DNA of 21,835 bases from Bacteroidota bacterium (GTDB lineage Bacteria; Bacteroidota; Bacteroidia; Bacteroidales; Prolixibacteraceae), in NCBI GenBank assembly GCA_023412195.1, contig JAEYNZ010000039.1, forward strand, positions 1 to 21,835. Direction: 5' to 3'. Below the pieces are notes generated by a model. The model worked only from the letters and a program-made list of their open reading frames with translations, made no database searches and was not told the DNA's origin. This document shows positions 9,343-16,235 of this stretch, piece by piece; within the stretch, counting starts at the first letter, position 1, and each line of letters opens with the position of its first letter. The position numbers were made by a program, and so were the translations under genes.

Positions 9343-9861
9343 TTATTCTCTTTCTTTCAGTGTATCAAGAACACCATGTATGATATTACCACCCGACTGT
9401 AACTGAGAGAGTACAGTTTTCATTGGTGATTGTAACAGAGCTACCACATCGGCAATAAGTTCGTTTTTCGACTTCAGGGAAATCAGCGCATCGAGTTGAT
9501 TTTCCCCAACATAAACCGATTCCTCAACATATGCAGCCTTCAGTAAAGGTCTTTTGCGTTTTCTGCTAAAATCCTTTATCAGTTTTGCAGGTACATTTCC
9601 TGTTTCGGAAAACATCACCGAGGTATTTCCTTTAAGAGCAACGTAAAGTTCTTCAGCGTTTTTACCTGAATTTTCAAGTGCTTTACGCAGGAGTGTATTT
9701 TTTGCAACAACCAGTTTTACATCCTGTTTATAGCATAATCTCCTTAAATCACTGGTATCAACAGCGTTTAAACCACTGATGTCGGTCAGGTAAAAATGGC
9801 TGTACGAATCAATCTGATTCTGTAAGTTATCAATAATGACTTGTTTATCTGTACTTTTCAT
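9343..9861 (-). CDS. rplJ: 50S ribosomal protein uL10
   Basis: uL10 builds the base of the ribosomal stalk and binds L12 dimers through its C-terminal helix. The sequence HFYLTDISGLNAVDTSDLRR near the N-terminus and VKLVVAKNTLLRKAL are typical of the family. I take the ATG at 9861 (MKSTDKQ, 172 residues) rather than the in-frame GTG two codons earlier at 9867, because ATG is the stronger start and the family usually begins with a similar short segment. The gap to rplA is only about 12 bp. The long leader that carries the L10-L12 autoregulation site in E. coli is therefore missing here, and any feedback must act elsewhere. Confidence 0.96.
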   Translation of the reverse strand: MKSTDKQVIIDNLQNQIDSYSHFYLTDISGLNAVDTSDLRRLCYKQDVKLVVAKNTLLRKALENSGKNAEELYVALKGNTSVMFSETGNVPAKLIKDFSRKRKRPLLKAAYVEESVYVGENQLDALISLKSKNELIADVVALLQSPMKTVLSQLQSGGNIIHGVLDTLKERE

Positions 9862-9873
9862 TTTCACTCTGTT

Positions 9874-10569
9874 TTAGTCAGACACTGACTTTGGTTCAAC
9901 TTTAATACCAGGGCTCATGGTACTGGAGAGGTAAATGCTTTTGATATAAGCACCTTTCGCGGCGGTTGGTTTTAATTTGATGATCGTGTTTATAAATTCA
10001 ACGGCATTCTCCTTAATTTTTGCGGGTTCAAATGACACTTTCCCGATTGAAGTATGCACGATACCGAATTTATCGACTTTAAAATCAATTTTACCTTGCT
10101 TCACCTCGCTGACAGCTTTACCGACATCCATTGTAACGGTACCGCTTTTGGGGTTAGGCATCAATCCGCGTGGTCCGAGAATACGTCCAAGCTGTCCCAC
10201 CTTGCCCATAACCTGTGGCATGGTAATCACAACATCGACATCGGTCCATCCGCCTTTGATTTTTTCGATAAAATCATCCAAACCAACGAAATCCGCTCCG
10301 GCTTCTTTAGCTTCAGCTTCCTTATCAGGAGTTACCAAAGCAAGCACGCGAACCTCTTTTCCTGTTCCATGGGGTAAAGAAACTACGCCTCTAACCATCT
10401 GGTTAGCTTTTCTTGGGTCCACCCCCAGCCTTACGTCGATATCAACTGAAGCATCAAACTTGGTAAAAGTAATTTCCTTCACCAGATTAGCAGCCTCGTC
10501 AATGGAGTAAGTTTTTCCCTTTTCGAGTTTATCAAGAGAAGCTTTTTTATTTTTCGTAATTCTGCCCAT
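9874..10569 (-). CDS. rplA: 50S ribosomal protein uL1
   Basis: A 231-residue protein of the L1 stalk, which moves with the E-site tRNA. It has the family signature GRILGPRGLMPNPKSGTVT and the N-terminal MGRITKNKKASLDKLEKGK. The reading frame stays open 36 codons further upstream into the end of rplK, but that extension has no L1 similarity and overlaps rplK, so the ATG at 10569 is the start. It lies 17 bp after rplK. In many bacteria uL1 represses its own operon by binding a leader before rplK; I could not confirm such a site here. Confidence 0.98.
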   Translation of the reverse strand: MGRITKNKKASLDKLEKGKTYSIDEAANLVKEITFTKFDASVDIDVRLGVDPRKANQMVRGVVSLPHGTGKEVRVLALVTPDKEAEAKEAGADFVGLDDFIEKIKGGWTDVDVVITMPQVMGKVGQLGRILGPRGLMPNPKSGTVTMDVGKAVSEVKQGKIDFKVDKFGIVHTSIGKVSFEPAKIKENAVEFINTIIKLKPTAAKGAYIKSIYLSSTMSPGIKVEPKSVSD

Positions 10570-10586
10570 CTTAAAAAATTTAAATG

Positions 10587-11027
10587 TTATTTGAATGGCG
10601 AAGCACCTTTGACAGTGATTCCCATACTTCTGGCAGTTCCAGCTACCATTCTCATTGCCGATTCCATTGTGAAGCAATTCAGGTCAGTCATTTTAGTTTC
10701 CGCGATTTGTTTTACCTGATCCCAGGTAACGGCACCAATTTTACTGACATGAGGTTCAGCTGAACCTTTTTTCACTTTGGCAAATTCGAGCAACTGAATA
10801 GCCACGGGGGGCTGTTTGATAATGAAGTCGAACGACTTATCGCTGTAAACAGTAATAACTACTGGAAGCAACTTACCGGCCTGATCCTGAGTACGGCCGT
10901 TAAACTGTTTACAAAACTGCATTATATTCACTCCCTTTGACCCTAATGCTGGCCCTACTGGTGGTGACGGATTTGCCGCTCCACCTTTGATCTGTAATTT
11001 AATTAATCCAGCAACTTCTTTCGCCAT
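10587..11027 (-). CDS. rplK: 50S ribosomal protein uL11
   Basis: A 146-residue protein of the GTPase-associated centre that binds the 23S rRNA thiostrepton loop. Clear landmarks are KLQIKGGAANPSPPVGPALG with the conserved proline pair at the N-terminus, NIMQFCKQFN, and a C-terminal RNA-binding domain ending in GTARSMGITVKG. Length is normal. It lies 20 bp after nusG and 17 bp before rplA, inside the same operon. Confidence 0.98.
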   Translation of the reverse strand: MAKEVAGLIKLQIKGGAANPSPPVGPALGSKGVNIMQFCKQFNGRTQDQAGKLLPVVITVYSDKSFDFIIKQPPVAIQLLEFAKVKKGSAEPHVSKIGAVTWDQVKQIAETKMTDLNCFTMESAMRMVAGTARSMGITVKGASPFK

Positions 11028-11047
11028 AATAAATTAATAAAGCGTTA

Positions 11048-11596
11048 CTATTCCTTCTCAACTTGCATGAAGCTCAGTTCTAAAGGAGTTTTACGTCCGA
11101 AAATCTTCACCATCACCTGCAGCTTTTTCTTTTCCTCATTGATTGCCTCAATGGTTCCGTTAAAGCCGTTAAATGGTCCATCGATCACTTTCACGGTTTC
11201 TCCTACTACGAACGGGATATTCAACTCCTCGCCGGTTTCAGCAAGTTCATCCACTTTTCCTAAAATTCTGTTAACCTCACCAGGCCTGATTGGCACAGGA
11301 TCCCCACCTTTGGTGTCGCCAAGGAATCCAATTACGTTGGGCACGTTTCTAAGCGTATGCGTTACCTCGCCCACCAATGAAGCCTCAATAAGGACATAAC
11401 CTGGGAAAAAGTTTCGTTCTTTGCTGATTTTTTTTCCGCTCCGGATCTGGTAAACCTTTTCCGTAGGTATTAAAACCTGCTCAACAAAACCCTTCAGATC
11501 TCCATTCGCGATTTCATGTTCGATATATTCTTTCACCTTCTTTTCTTTACCTCCGATGGCGCGAAGAACATACCACTTTTTAGTATTGTCGCTCAT
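11048..11596 (-). CDS. nusG: Transcription termination/antitermination factor NusG
   Basis: A 182-residue NusG. The NGN domain (about 7-115) contains KWYVLRAIGGKEKKVKEYI and the FFPGYVLIEA core that contacts the beta' clamp. A C-terminal KOW domain (about 130-182) starts with GETVKVIDGPFNGFNGTIE and links polymerase to Rho or ribosomal S10. There is no extra domain, so this is the housekeeping protein rather than an UpxY-type specialised paralogue. It lies 21 bp after secE and 20 bp before rplK. Confidence 0.97.
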   Translation of the reverse strand: MSDNTKKWYVLRAIGGKEKKVKEYIEHEIANGDLKGFVEQVLIPTEKVYQIRSGKKISKERNFFPGYVLIEASLVGEVTHTLRNVPNVIGFLGDTKGGDPVPIRPGEVNRILGKVDELAETGEELNIPFVVGETVKVIDGPFNGFNGTIEAINEEKKKLQVMVKIFGRKTPLELSFMQVEKE

Positions 11597-11617
11597 TTTC
11601 TGATCCAGGGATTTCGA

Positions 11618-11809
11618 TTAATAAAACAATTCATAGATAAAACTCATTATGTTTCTGAATGACAGATCCATAACAAAGATTACGAGTGATATAATAAAGG
11701 AAGCAACCATTACAACCAATGCACTGCTTTGCAGTTCTTTCCAAGTTGGCCACGTTACCTTGTGAACAAGTTCTTCGTAGGCATCTTGCAGATACAATTT
11801 TAATTTCAT
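11618..11809 (-). CDS. secE: Preprotein translocase subunit SecE
   Basis: A 63-residue single-span SecE. The amphipathic helix with the VTWPTWKEL motif (about 18-26) precedes one transmembrane helix (about 29-50, ALVVMVASFIISLVIFVMDL). SecE clamps the two halves of SecY in the inner membrane. Its short form is normal for this phylum. It is the first protein gene after the tRNA-like remnant, 22 bp downstream of it, and is followed by nusG. Confidence 0.95.
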   Translation of the reverse strand: MKLKLYLQDAYEELVHKVTWPTWKELQSSALVVMVASFIISLVIFVMDLSFRNIMSFIYELFY

Positions 11810-11831
11810 TTTAACTTTTTGGTTATTCTAG

Positions 11832-11888
11832 TACGGAAGGTAAGGATCGAACTTACAATCATATGAACTCCCTGCTGAGCTCTTCCGT
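11832..11888 (-). pseudogene. tRNA-like element without an anticodon arm (probable tRNA-Trp remnant)
   Basis: Read on the minus strand from 11888. A 7-bp acceptor stem ACGGAAG/CTTCCGT (11888-11882 with 11839-11833) is perfect. A T-arm GTAAG-TTCGATC-CTTAC (11856-11840) has a perfect 5-bp stem and a canonical TTCRANY loop. A D-arm-like stretch starts AGCTCAGCAGGGAG. Only 25 nt lie between the acceptor strand and the T-arm; a normal tRNA has about 41, so about 16 nt, the size of an anticodon arm, are missing. Only one base instead of two precedes the GCTC D-stem, and the canonical D-stem pairing is broken (a shifted AGCTC/GAGTT pairing is possible). No CCA is encoded; the next base is A. The A1-T72 first pair is typical of bacterial tRNA-Trp, and I recall a tRNA-Trp gene between tuf and secE in related bacteria, so I infer a remnant of that gene. 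It may still be cut by RNase P/Z. Confidence 0.7.
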
Positions 11889-11893
11889 AAAAT

Positions 11894-11917
11894 AGTCCCG
11901 GGCCGGAGCCCGGGACT
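11894..11917 (-). terminator. GC-rich hairpin after tuf
   Basis: A perfect 10-bp inverted repeat, AGTCCCGGGC/GCCCGGGACT, around the tetraloop TCCG on the minus strand. It lies 25 bp after the tuf stop and 5 bp before the tRNA-like element. Only ATTTTA follows, so the T-run is weak. It may be a leaky terminator, a 3' stabiliser of tuf mRNA, or both, setting the level of secE-nusG-rplK read-through. Confidence 0.6.
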
Positions 11918-11942
11918 TATTATTTATATCACAAAATAATGC

Positions 11943-13130
11943 TTAGTTGATGATTTCTGTAACCTGTCCGGCACCAACTGTACGGCCACCTTCACGGATT
12001 GCAAAACGCAGACCGATATTAAGGGCTACCGGGTAGATCAGTTCTACTTCAACCGATACGTTATCGCCTGGCATAACCATTTCACGTCCTTCTGGCAGGT
12101 GAATTTCGCCTGTAACGTCAAGGGTACGCAGGTAGAACTGCGGACGGTATTTGTTATGGAATGGAGTATGACGTCCACCTTCTTCTTTTTTCAGTACGTA
12201 TACCTCAGCCTTGAACCTGGTGTGAGGAGTAATTGAACCTGGTTTTGCAAGAATCTGACCGCGTTTGATCTCTTTTTTGTCGACACCTCGCAGCAGCAGA
12301 CCAACGTTATCACCAGCCTGTCCTTCATCAAGGATTTTGCGAAACATTTCAACACCGGTACAGACTGTTTTACGACCTTCTGCTCCAAGACCAATTAACT
12401 GGAGTTCGTCGCCTGTATGAACGATACCTGTTTCGATACGTCCGGTAGCAACTGTTCCACGGCCTGTGATAGAGAATACGTCTTCAACCGGCATCAGGAA
12501 TGGCTTGTCAACTTCACGTGGAGGAACTGGTATCCATGTGTCAACTGCATCCATAAGTTCCATTACCTTGTCTTCCCATTGAGCTTCACCATTCATGGCA
12601 CCAAGAGCAGAACCCTTGATAACAGGAGTGTTGTCGCCATCAAATTCATAGAAATCAAGAAGTTCACGTACTTCCATTTCTACAAGTTCAAGAAGTTCTT
12701 CGTCGTCAACCATGTCGACCTTATTCATAAAAACAACCAGTTTAGGAACGTTTACCTGGCGGGCCAGAAGGATATGCTCGCGTGTTTGCGGCATGGGACC
12801 GTCGGTAGCGGCTACTACGATGATTGCTCCGTCCATCTGGGCAGCACCTGTTACCATGTTCTTAACATAGTCGGCGTGTCCTGGACAGTCAACGTGAGCA
12901 TAGTGACGTTTTTCAGTTTGATACTCAACGTGTGCAGTGTTGATTGTAATACCCCTTTCCTTTTCTTCAGGAGCATTGTCAATTGAATCAAATGATTTGA
13001 TTTCGGAAAGGCCTTTTTTAGCCAATACCATGGTAATAGCTGCGGTTAAGGTCGTCTTTCCGTGGTCAACGTGGCCAATAGTCCCAATGTTGACGTGGGC
13101 TTTATCCCTTTTGAATGCTTGTTTAGCCAT
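11943..13130 (-). CDS. tuf: Elongation factor Tu
   Basis: EF-Tu, 395 residues, the GTPase that brings aminoacyl-tRNA to the ribosome. GTP-binding motifs are complete: P-loop GHVDHGKT (19-26), the switch-I segment KERGITINTAHVEY, switch-II DCPGHADY, and NKVD near 136-139. Domains 2 and 3 follow, with RGTVATGRIETG and the C-terminal GGRTVGAGQVTEI. It starts 34 bp after tRNA-Thr, which is itself after tRNA-Gly, the same order as glyT-thrT-tufB in E. coli, so the three are probably co-transcribed and separated by tRNA processing. A GC-rich hairpin follows the stop. Confidence 0.99.
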   Translation of the reverse strand: MAKQAFKRDKAHVNIGTIGHVDHGKTTLTAAITMVLAKKGLSEIKSFDSIDNAPEEKERGITINTAHVEYQTEKRHYAHVDCPGHADYVKNMVTGAAQMDGAIIVVAATDGPMPQTREHILLARQVNVPKLVVFMNKVDMVDDEELLELVEMEVRELLDFYEFDGDNTPVIKGSALGAMNGEAQWEDKVMELMDAVDTWIPVPPREVDKPFLMPVEDVFSITGRGTVATGRIETGIVHTGDELQLIGLGAEGRKTVCTGVEMFRKILDEGQAGDNVGLLLRGVDKKEIKRGQILAKPGSITPHTRFKAEVYVLKKEEGGRHTPFHNKYRPQFYLRTLDVTGEIHLPEGREMVMPGDNVSVEVELIYPVALNIGLRFAIREGGRTVGAGQVTEIIN

Positions 13131-13164
13131 AATACAAAATTTTAATTACTATCTAAATTCATTG

Positions 13165-13236
<72 letters not shown>

Positions 13237-13300
13237 TATTAAACACACAAGGAGACAGGGGTTAAAAGCATTTCACTTAAAACTCCAATCTCCGTATCTG

Positions 13301-13373
13301 AGCGGGAGACGGGATTCAAACCCGCGACCCTTAGCTTGGAAGGCTAATGCTCTATCGACTGAGCTACTCCCGC
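13301..13373 (-). tRNA. tRNA-Gly (anticodon TCC)
   Basis: A complete cloverleaf on the minus strand: acceptor GCGGGAG/CTCCCGC, D-arm AGCTCAGTCGATAGAGC, anticodon stem TTAGC/GCTAA with loop CTTCCAA giving anticodon TCC, and T-arm GCGGG-TTTGAAT-CCCGT. The discriminator is T and no CCA is encoded. It is the first RNA of the tRNA-Gly, tRNA-Thr, tuf group. Confidence 0.96.
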
Positions 13374-13388
13374 AGAAAATTTGCGCCG

Positions 13389-13396
13389 CAAACTTA
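13389..13396 (-). promoter_or_regulatory. Candidate -7 box for the tRNA-Gly/tRNA-Thr/tuf transcript
   Basis: TAAGTTTG on the minus strand fits the Bacteroidota -7 consensus TAnnTTTG and would start RNA about 10 nt before the tRNA-Gly 5' end. No clear -33 TTTG lies at the expected 19-20 bp. A small inverted repeat (13380-13392) overlaps its downstream edge. Confidence 0.4.
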
Positions 13397-13567
13397 CAAA
13401 ATTTTATCAAAAACATCAGACAATCTTTTTGCCTTTTCACAATTAAAAGAGCAAAAGCAATATTTTTTCACCTGCACAACCTCTTCACCAGCATGTGTTA
13501 ATGCTGAATTTTTGCTCCCAACTTCTTTCAATTCAGTTGTTTCTGAAACGCTCCCAAAAAGGGTGTG

Positions 13568-13575
13568 CAAATGTA
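13568..13575 (-). promoter_or_regulatory. Candidate -7 box downstream of hpf
   Basis: TACATTTG on the minus strand is a perfect match to TAnnTTTG. It is 47 bp after the hpf stop and would give a leader of about 190 nt before tRNA-Gly. The -33 region is AT-rich without a clear TTTG. Confidence 0.35.
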
Positions 13576-13622
13576 AATATATTATTTTAAAAATCTATAG
13601 ATAACGAATGAAAATTGACAAT

Positions 13623-13925
13623 TTATTTATTCTTGATCTTTTCCTTGTGTTTGCTAAGCTGTTTCCGCATTGCATCAATTGCCAGATCAGTAGCTTCCTC
13701 AAATGTATCAGCTTCTTTTTTGGCAAACAGATAACCATTGGCCGGCGTGGAAATCTTGATTTCAGAAATCTTGTTCATAGGTGTTTCAGGCTTTAAAACT
13801 CTTAATGTTACTTCAGCATTAATTATTCCATCAAAGAAGGTATCCAGTTTGGTCACTTTCTTATTGATAAAATCCAACAGCTTTTGATCTGCATTAAAAT
13901 GCACTGAATTAATTATTACTTCCAT
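13623..13925 (-). CDS. hpf: Ribosome hibernation-promoting factor, short form (HPF/RaiA family)
   Basis: A 100-residue protein of the sigma-54 modulation/S30AE family. It starts MEVIINSVHFNADQKLLDFI and continues with the beta-alpha fold, including FFDGIINAEVTLRVL and EATDLAIDAMRKQLSKHKEK. Members bind the 30S decoding region and stop ribosomes from translating during stasis. It lacks the C-terminal dimerisation domain of long HPF, so it is the short type. It lies 12 bp after the recombinase gene and belongs with rpsU, placing two small-subunit factors in one transcript. The tRNA-Gly gene follows after 249 bp. Confidence 0.9.
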   Translation of the reverse strand: MEVIINSVHFNADQKLLDFINKKVTKLDTFFDGIINAEVTLRVLKPETPMNKISEIKISTPANGYLFAKKEADTFEEATDLAIDAMRKQLSKHKEKIKNK

Positions 13926-13937
13926 AGAAACACATTT

Positions 13938-14825
13938 TTAATTGCCCCTTGGATGGGCTTGTTTATAAATCTGATGCAATTTTTCGAAAGTTGTATGGGT
14001 GTAAATCTCCGTGGCCGAAAGATTTGAATGGCCAAGCAATTCCTTTACAGCATTTAGATCGGCCCCTCTGTTTAAAAGATGTGTCGCATAAGAATGACGC
14101 AAAACATGGGGACTTCTCTTTTCGAGTGAAGTAACCTTTTCCATATATTCTGTTACCACTCTGTAGACCAGTTTTTCGTATACAGGAGTACCTTTATCTG
14201 TAGTCAGCAGTGCTTCGGGTGAAGGTCCTGTCTCATGGTTCCTAAGGCTGATGTATTGCTGCAACAGCGGGTTGATGCTTCTGGGATAGGGAATCACCCT
14301 TTCCTTTTGCCGTTTTCCCAATACCTTGATAAGGCACTCCTTCATATCGAAATCTCTTTCCTTCAACTTTAACAATTCAGAACGCCGGATTCCTGTACCG
14401 TACAACAAAGTAATGATTAACTTATCCCTGGTTCCTATAAAGTCATCAGCAAACCATCCATCATCCAATAAATGATGCAGCTGGTCTTCCTCAATAAAAT
14501 TGGGTAACTTTTTTCTGATTTTGGGAAGGCTTACCTGAACGGCAGGATTTAATTCTACAACATCATTTTTCATTAAAAATCTGAAAAATGCTTTGATTGT
14601 AGATATTTTCCGGCTAACGGATCTGGGAGTATATTCCTTCTCCATCAGGTGCACAATCCAACCCCGGACCAACCTGTCATCCGTCTTTTTAACATCAAAT
14701 ACCCCAACCACTTCAGTGCAAAACTGCACAAACTGATCGAGGTCTTTTTTGTATGCCGTGACTGTATGAGAGGATGTCCTCTTCTCGAACGTCAGATAAT
14801 TAATAAACGATTCCTGATAATCCAT
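13938..14825 (-). CDS. xerC: XerC/XerD-type tyrosine recombinase
   Basis: A 295-residue site-specific recombinase. The N-terminal SAM-like DNA-binding domain (about 1-85) is followed by the catalytic domain. The full catalytic set is visible: R147 (GTGIRRSEL), K171 (GKRQKER), H240 and R243 (HVLRHSYATHLL), H266 (LLGHSNLS) and the nucleophile Y275 (EIYTHTTF). Spacing matches E. coli XerD closely. Such enzymes resolve chromosome dimers at dif. I cannot tell XerC from XerD by sequence alone, and no dif-like site was recognised in the window. Its place between rpsU and hpf, 37 bp and 12 bp from each, and the lack of mobile-element marks argue for a housekeeping role rather than an integrase. Confidence 0.88.
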   Translation of the reverse strand: MDYQESFINYLTFEKRTSSHTVTAYKKDLDQFVQFCTEVVGVFDVKKTDDRLVRGWIVHLMEKEYTPRSVSRKISTIKAFFRFLMKNDVVELNPAVQVSLPKIRKKLPNFIEEDQLHHLLDDGWFADDFIGTRDKLIITLLYGTGIRRSELLKLKERDFDMKECLIKVLGKRQKERVIPYPRSINPLLQQYISLRNHETGPSPEALLTTDKGTPVYEKLVYRVVTEYMEKVTSLEKRSPHVLRHSYATHLLNRGADLNAVKELLGHSNLSATEIYTHTTFEKLHQIYKQAHPRGN

Positions 14826-14862
14826 TCATCTTGTTTCACTAACACCAGGAATCCATTTTCTT

Positions 14863-15054
14863 CTAATCTTCCTGGCGCTGTAACTTTTCAATATAAGCGG
14901 CTTTTTTAACTTCTTCCCTTCTTATAATAGAGGGTTTTGTAAATTTCTGCCGCTCACGCAACTCTTTAATTACGCCTGTCTTTTCAAACTTCCTCTTGAA
15001 CCTTTTAAGGGCTCTCTCAATGTTTTCACCTTCTTTTACCGGAATAACAATCAT
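14863..15054 (-). CDS. rpsU: 30S ribosomal protein bS21
   Basis: A 63-residue bS21, starting MIVIPVKEGENIERALKRFK and followed by a basic helical region. Residue 54 is Tyr (KAAYIEK). Work on the Flavobacterium ribosome showed that bS21, bS18 and bS6 hide the 3' end of 16S rRNA and that bS21 Tyr54 is part of this, which fits the absence of Shine-Dalgarno sequences before genes here. The rpsU leader itself (TTCGTGTAGAAA before ATG) has no Shine-Dalgarno either. A good promoter lies just upstream, so rpsU is probably the first gene of an rpsU-xerC-hpf transcript. Confidence 0.96.
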   Translation of the reverse strand: MIVIPVKEGENIERALKRFKRKFEKTGVIKELRERQKFTKPSIIRREEVKKAAYIEKLQRQED

Positions 15055-15081
15055 TTTCTACACGAATTAAAAATTGAGGCG

Positions 15082-15112
15082 CAAATGTAGAAATTATTCC
15101 CTGTAAATCAAA
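15082..15112 (-). promoter_or_regulatory. Promoter of rpsU
   Basis: On the minus strand TTTG (15112-15109), then exactly 19 bp, then TACATTTG (15089-15082). This is a full match to the Bacteroidota -33/-7 pattern TTTG-N19-TAnnTTTG. RNA would start near 15075, about 20 nt before the rpsU ATG. Confidence 0.7.
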
Positions 15113-15164
15113 TTTAATTGAAAAAAATAAATATTCCTATCTGCCCTGATCCTTTTAATTATTT

Positions 15165-16127
15165 TTAACGACAGGTAAGATAAGGCTTTATTCCTGCAAA
15201 TGTAGCTGAATCCAGCAGTCCGCTTTCCCTTAATTGGTCTACTGAATTAAAAGGTCCGTTCCGGCTTCTGTGATTTAAAATGGCCTCCACATGTTGTTTT
15301 TCCAGATAGGGATGTCGGATAAGGTCACGGTAGTCATCAAAATTGATCCTTAAAGGCTTTAAATAAGAAGTGTCAGCAGTAACATAATCCTGTATCAGGG
15401 TCATTGTTTCTTCGCGCAACCCATAAACTTCAAGTAACTGGGAGGGGGAATAATACCCACCCAACAGATTTCGGTATTTAATTATTCTTGAAGCAAAAAC
15501 AGGCCCTATGCCATAAAGGCCCGTAAGCTCAGCTGAGTCAGCAGCATTTAATTCGACAATATGAACTTTCAAGTTCAGGACTTTTTTACCGGCAACAGTT
15601 GAACTATCAGCAGCAACATGATCTTCCATAGTTTTAACACCCCTGGAGGTGGGTAATGCCGGTAGCTCATTCTTTATAACATGAATTTCTCCTTTTCCGG
15701 CAGGCTTTACCGGATATCCCTTAATATTTATAAAAGGCTCCAGTTTAATGTACAGGCTGTCGTTCATTCCATATAATTTTCTAAAATCAGCAGTTCTTGT
15801 AAATCTACCACCTGCAGCACGATATTTTAGAAGGTTTCTTTTTACAGGAACAGGAAGATCGAGTGAATCCAGTTGCTCCTCTGGAACTGTATTGGGATCA
15901 AAAACAAATAATACCAGATTTTTACTAACCCTCTTTTGATTCTCCCAGCTTTCCAAAGCTTTTTTTGCCTCTGTGAAATCTGTACCGGGCATAAAGTTCA
16001 TCTGTTTTATTATAACATGGCCTGTGATCGCTAATAAAATCAGGATGATTAAGGTGATCACCCCAATGCGGTCATTCCTTAAAAAAGAAAAGTAGTGAAT
16101 AACAGTTTGTCTGAAGGTTTTTCCCAT
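15165..16127 (-). CDS. Membrane-anchored helix-hairpin-helix (ComEA-like) protein
   Basis: A 320-residue protein with one N-terminal transmembrane helix (about 21-40, GVITLIILILLAITGHVI) and a large domain with three helix-hairpin-helix-type units. The units are FDPNTVPEEQL to LRKLY-type sequence, LNAADSAELTGLYGIGPVFA with ASRIIKYRNLLGGY, and FDDYRDLIRHPYLEKQHVEA with NHRSRNGPF. The GIGPVFASRIIKYR hairpin is the clearest. Related ComEA proteins bind DNA at the envelope during uptake, but DNA uptake by this protein is only an inference. I chose the ATG at 16127; a GTG directly before it is possible. A promoter with an overlapping palindrome lies upstream. Confidence 0.75.
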   Translation of the reverse strand: MGKTFRQTVIHYFSFLRNDRIGVITLIILILLAITGHVIIKQMNFMPGTDFTEAKKALESWENQKRVSKNLVLFVFDPNTVPEEQLDSLDLPVPVKRNLLKYRAAGGRFTRTADFRKLYGMNDSLYIKLEPFINIKGYPVKPAGKGEIHVIKNELPALPTSRGVKTMEDHVAADSSTVAGKKVLNLKVHIVELNAADSAELTGLYGIGPVFASRIIKYRNLLGGYYSPSQLLEVYGLREETMTLIQDYVTADTSYLKPLRINFDDYRDLIRHPYLEKQHVEAILNHRSRNGPFNSVDQLRESGLLDSATFAGIKPYLTCR

Positions 16128-16165
16128 CACTGCAATGTTTCGCAGATAATATGTTTAAGTTTAAC

Positions 16166-16201
16166 AGCATAAATTTATGCTTTTTAAACAAAAGGGCAAA
16201 A
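16166..16201 (-). promoter_or_regulatory. Promoter with overlapping palindromic operator-like site upstream of the HhH gene
   Basis: On the minus strand TTTTG (16201-16197), 19 bp, then TAAATTTA (16177-16170), one base off TAnnTTTG. The -7 box lies at the centre of a perfect 16-bp palindrome AGCATAAATTTATGCT (16166-16181). RNA would start near 16163, about 36 nt before the HhH gene. A dimeric repressor site is plausible but not shown. Confidence 0.45.
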
Positions 16202-16235
16202 CAAAACTTTAAAGTTTTTAGATCTGAATTTAAAA

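Larger units (their letters stand above)
13374..13622 (-). other. 249-bp gap between hpf and tRNA-Gly with promoter-like sites and a doubtful short reading frame
   Basis: No recognised gene. On the minus strand it holds two -7-like boxes (13575-13568 and 13396-13389). A reading frame runs from a TTG at 13570 to a TAA at 13394-13396, 58 codons, without any ATG. Its end contains YCFCSFNCEKAKRLSDVFDK, which looks protein-like, but with no good start I do not call it a gene. There is no clear terminator after hpf. A 6+6 bp inverted repeat TTTGCG/CGCAAA with a one-base centre lies at 13380-13392, just before the tRNA-Gly 5' end. Confidence 0.5.

Noticed and set aside
9862..9873. An L10-L12 leader autoregulation site before rplJ
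   Set aside because: The gap is only 12 bp, too short for the known structure.
10570..10677. A 36-codon N-terminal extension of rplA
   Set aside because: It lies mostly inside the end of rplK in another frame and has no L1 similarity. The ATG at 10569 gives a normal L1.
13347..13604. An 85-codon plus-strand frame near the tRNA genes
   Set aside because: It begins inside the tRNA-Gly gene on the opposite strand and has a low-complexity sequence.
13938..14825. The tyrosine recombinase as a phage or island integrase
   Set aside because: It is embedded between rpsU and hpf with short gaps, has XerCD size and spacing, and no phage genes or att repeats are nearby, although tRNA genes are close.
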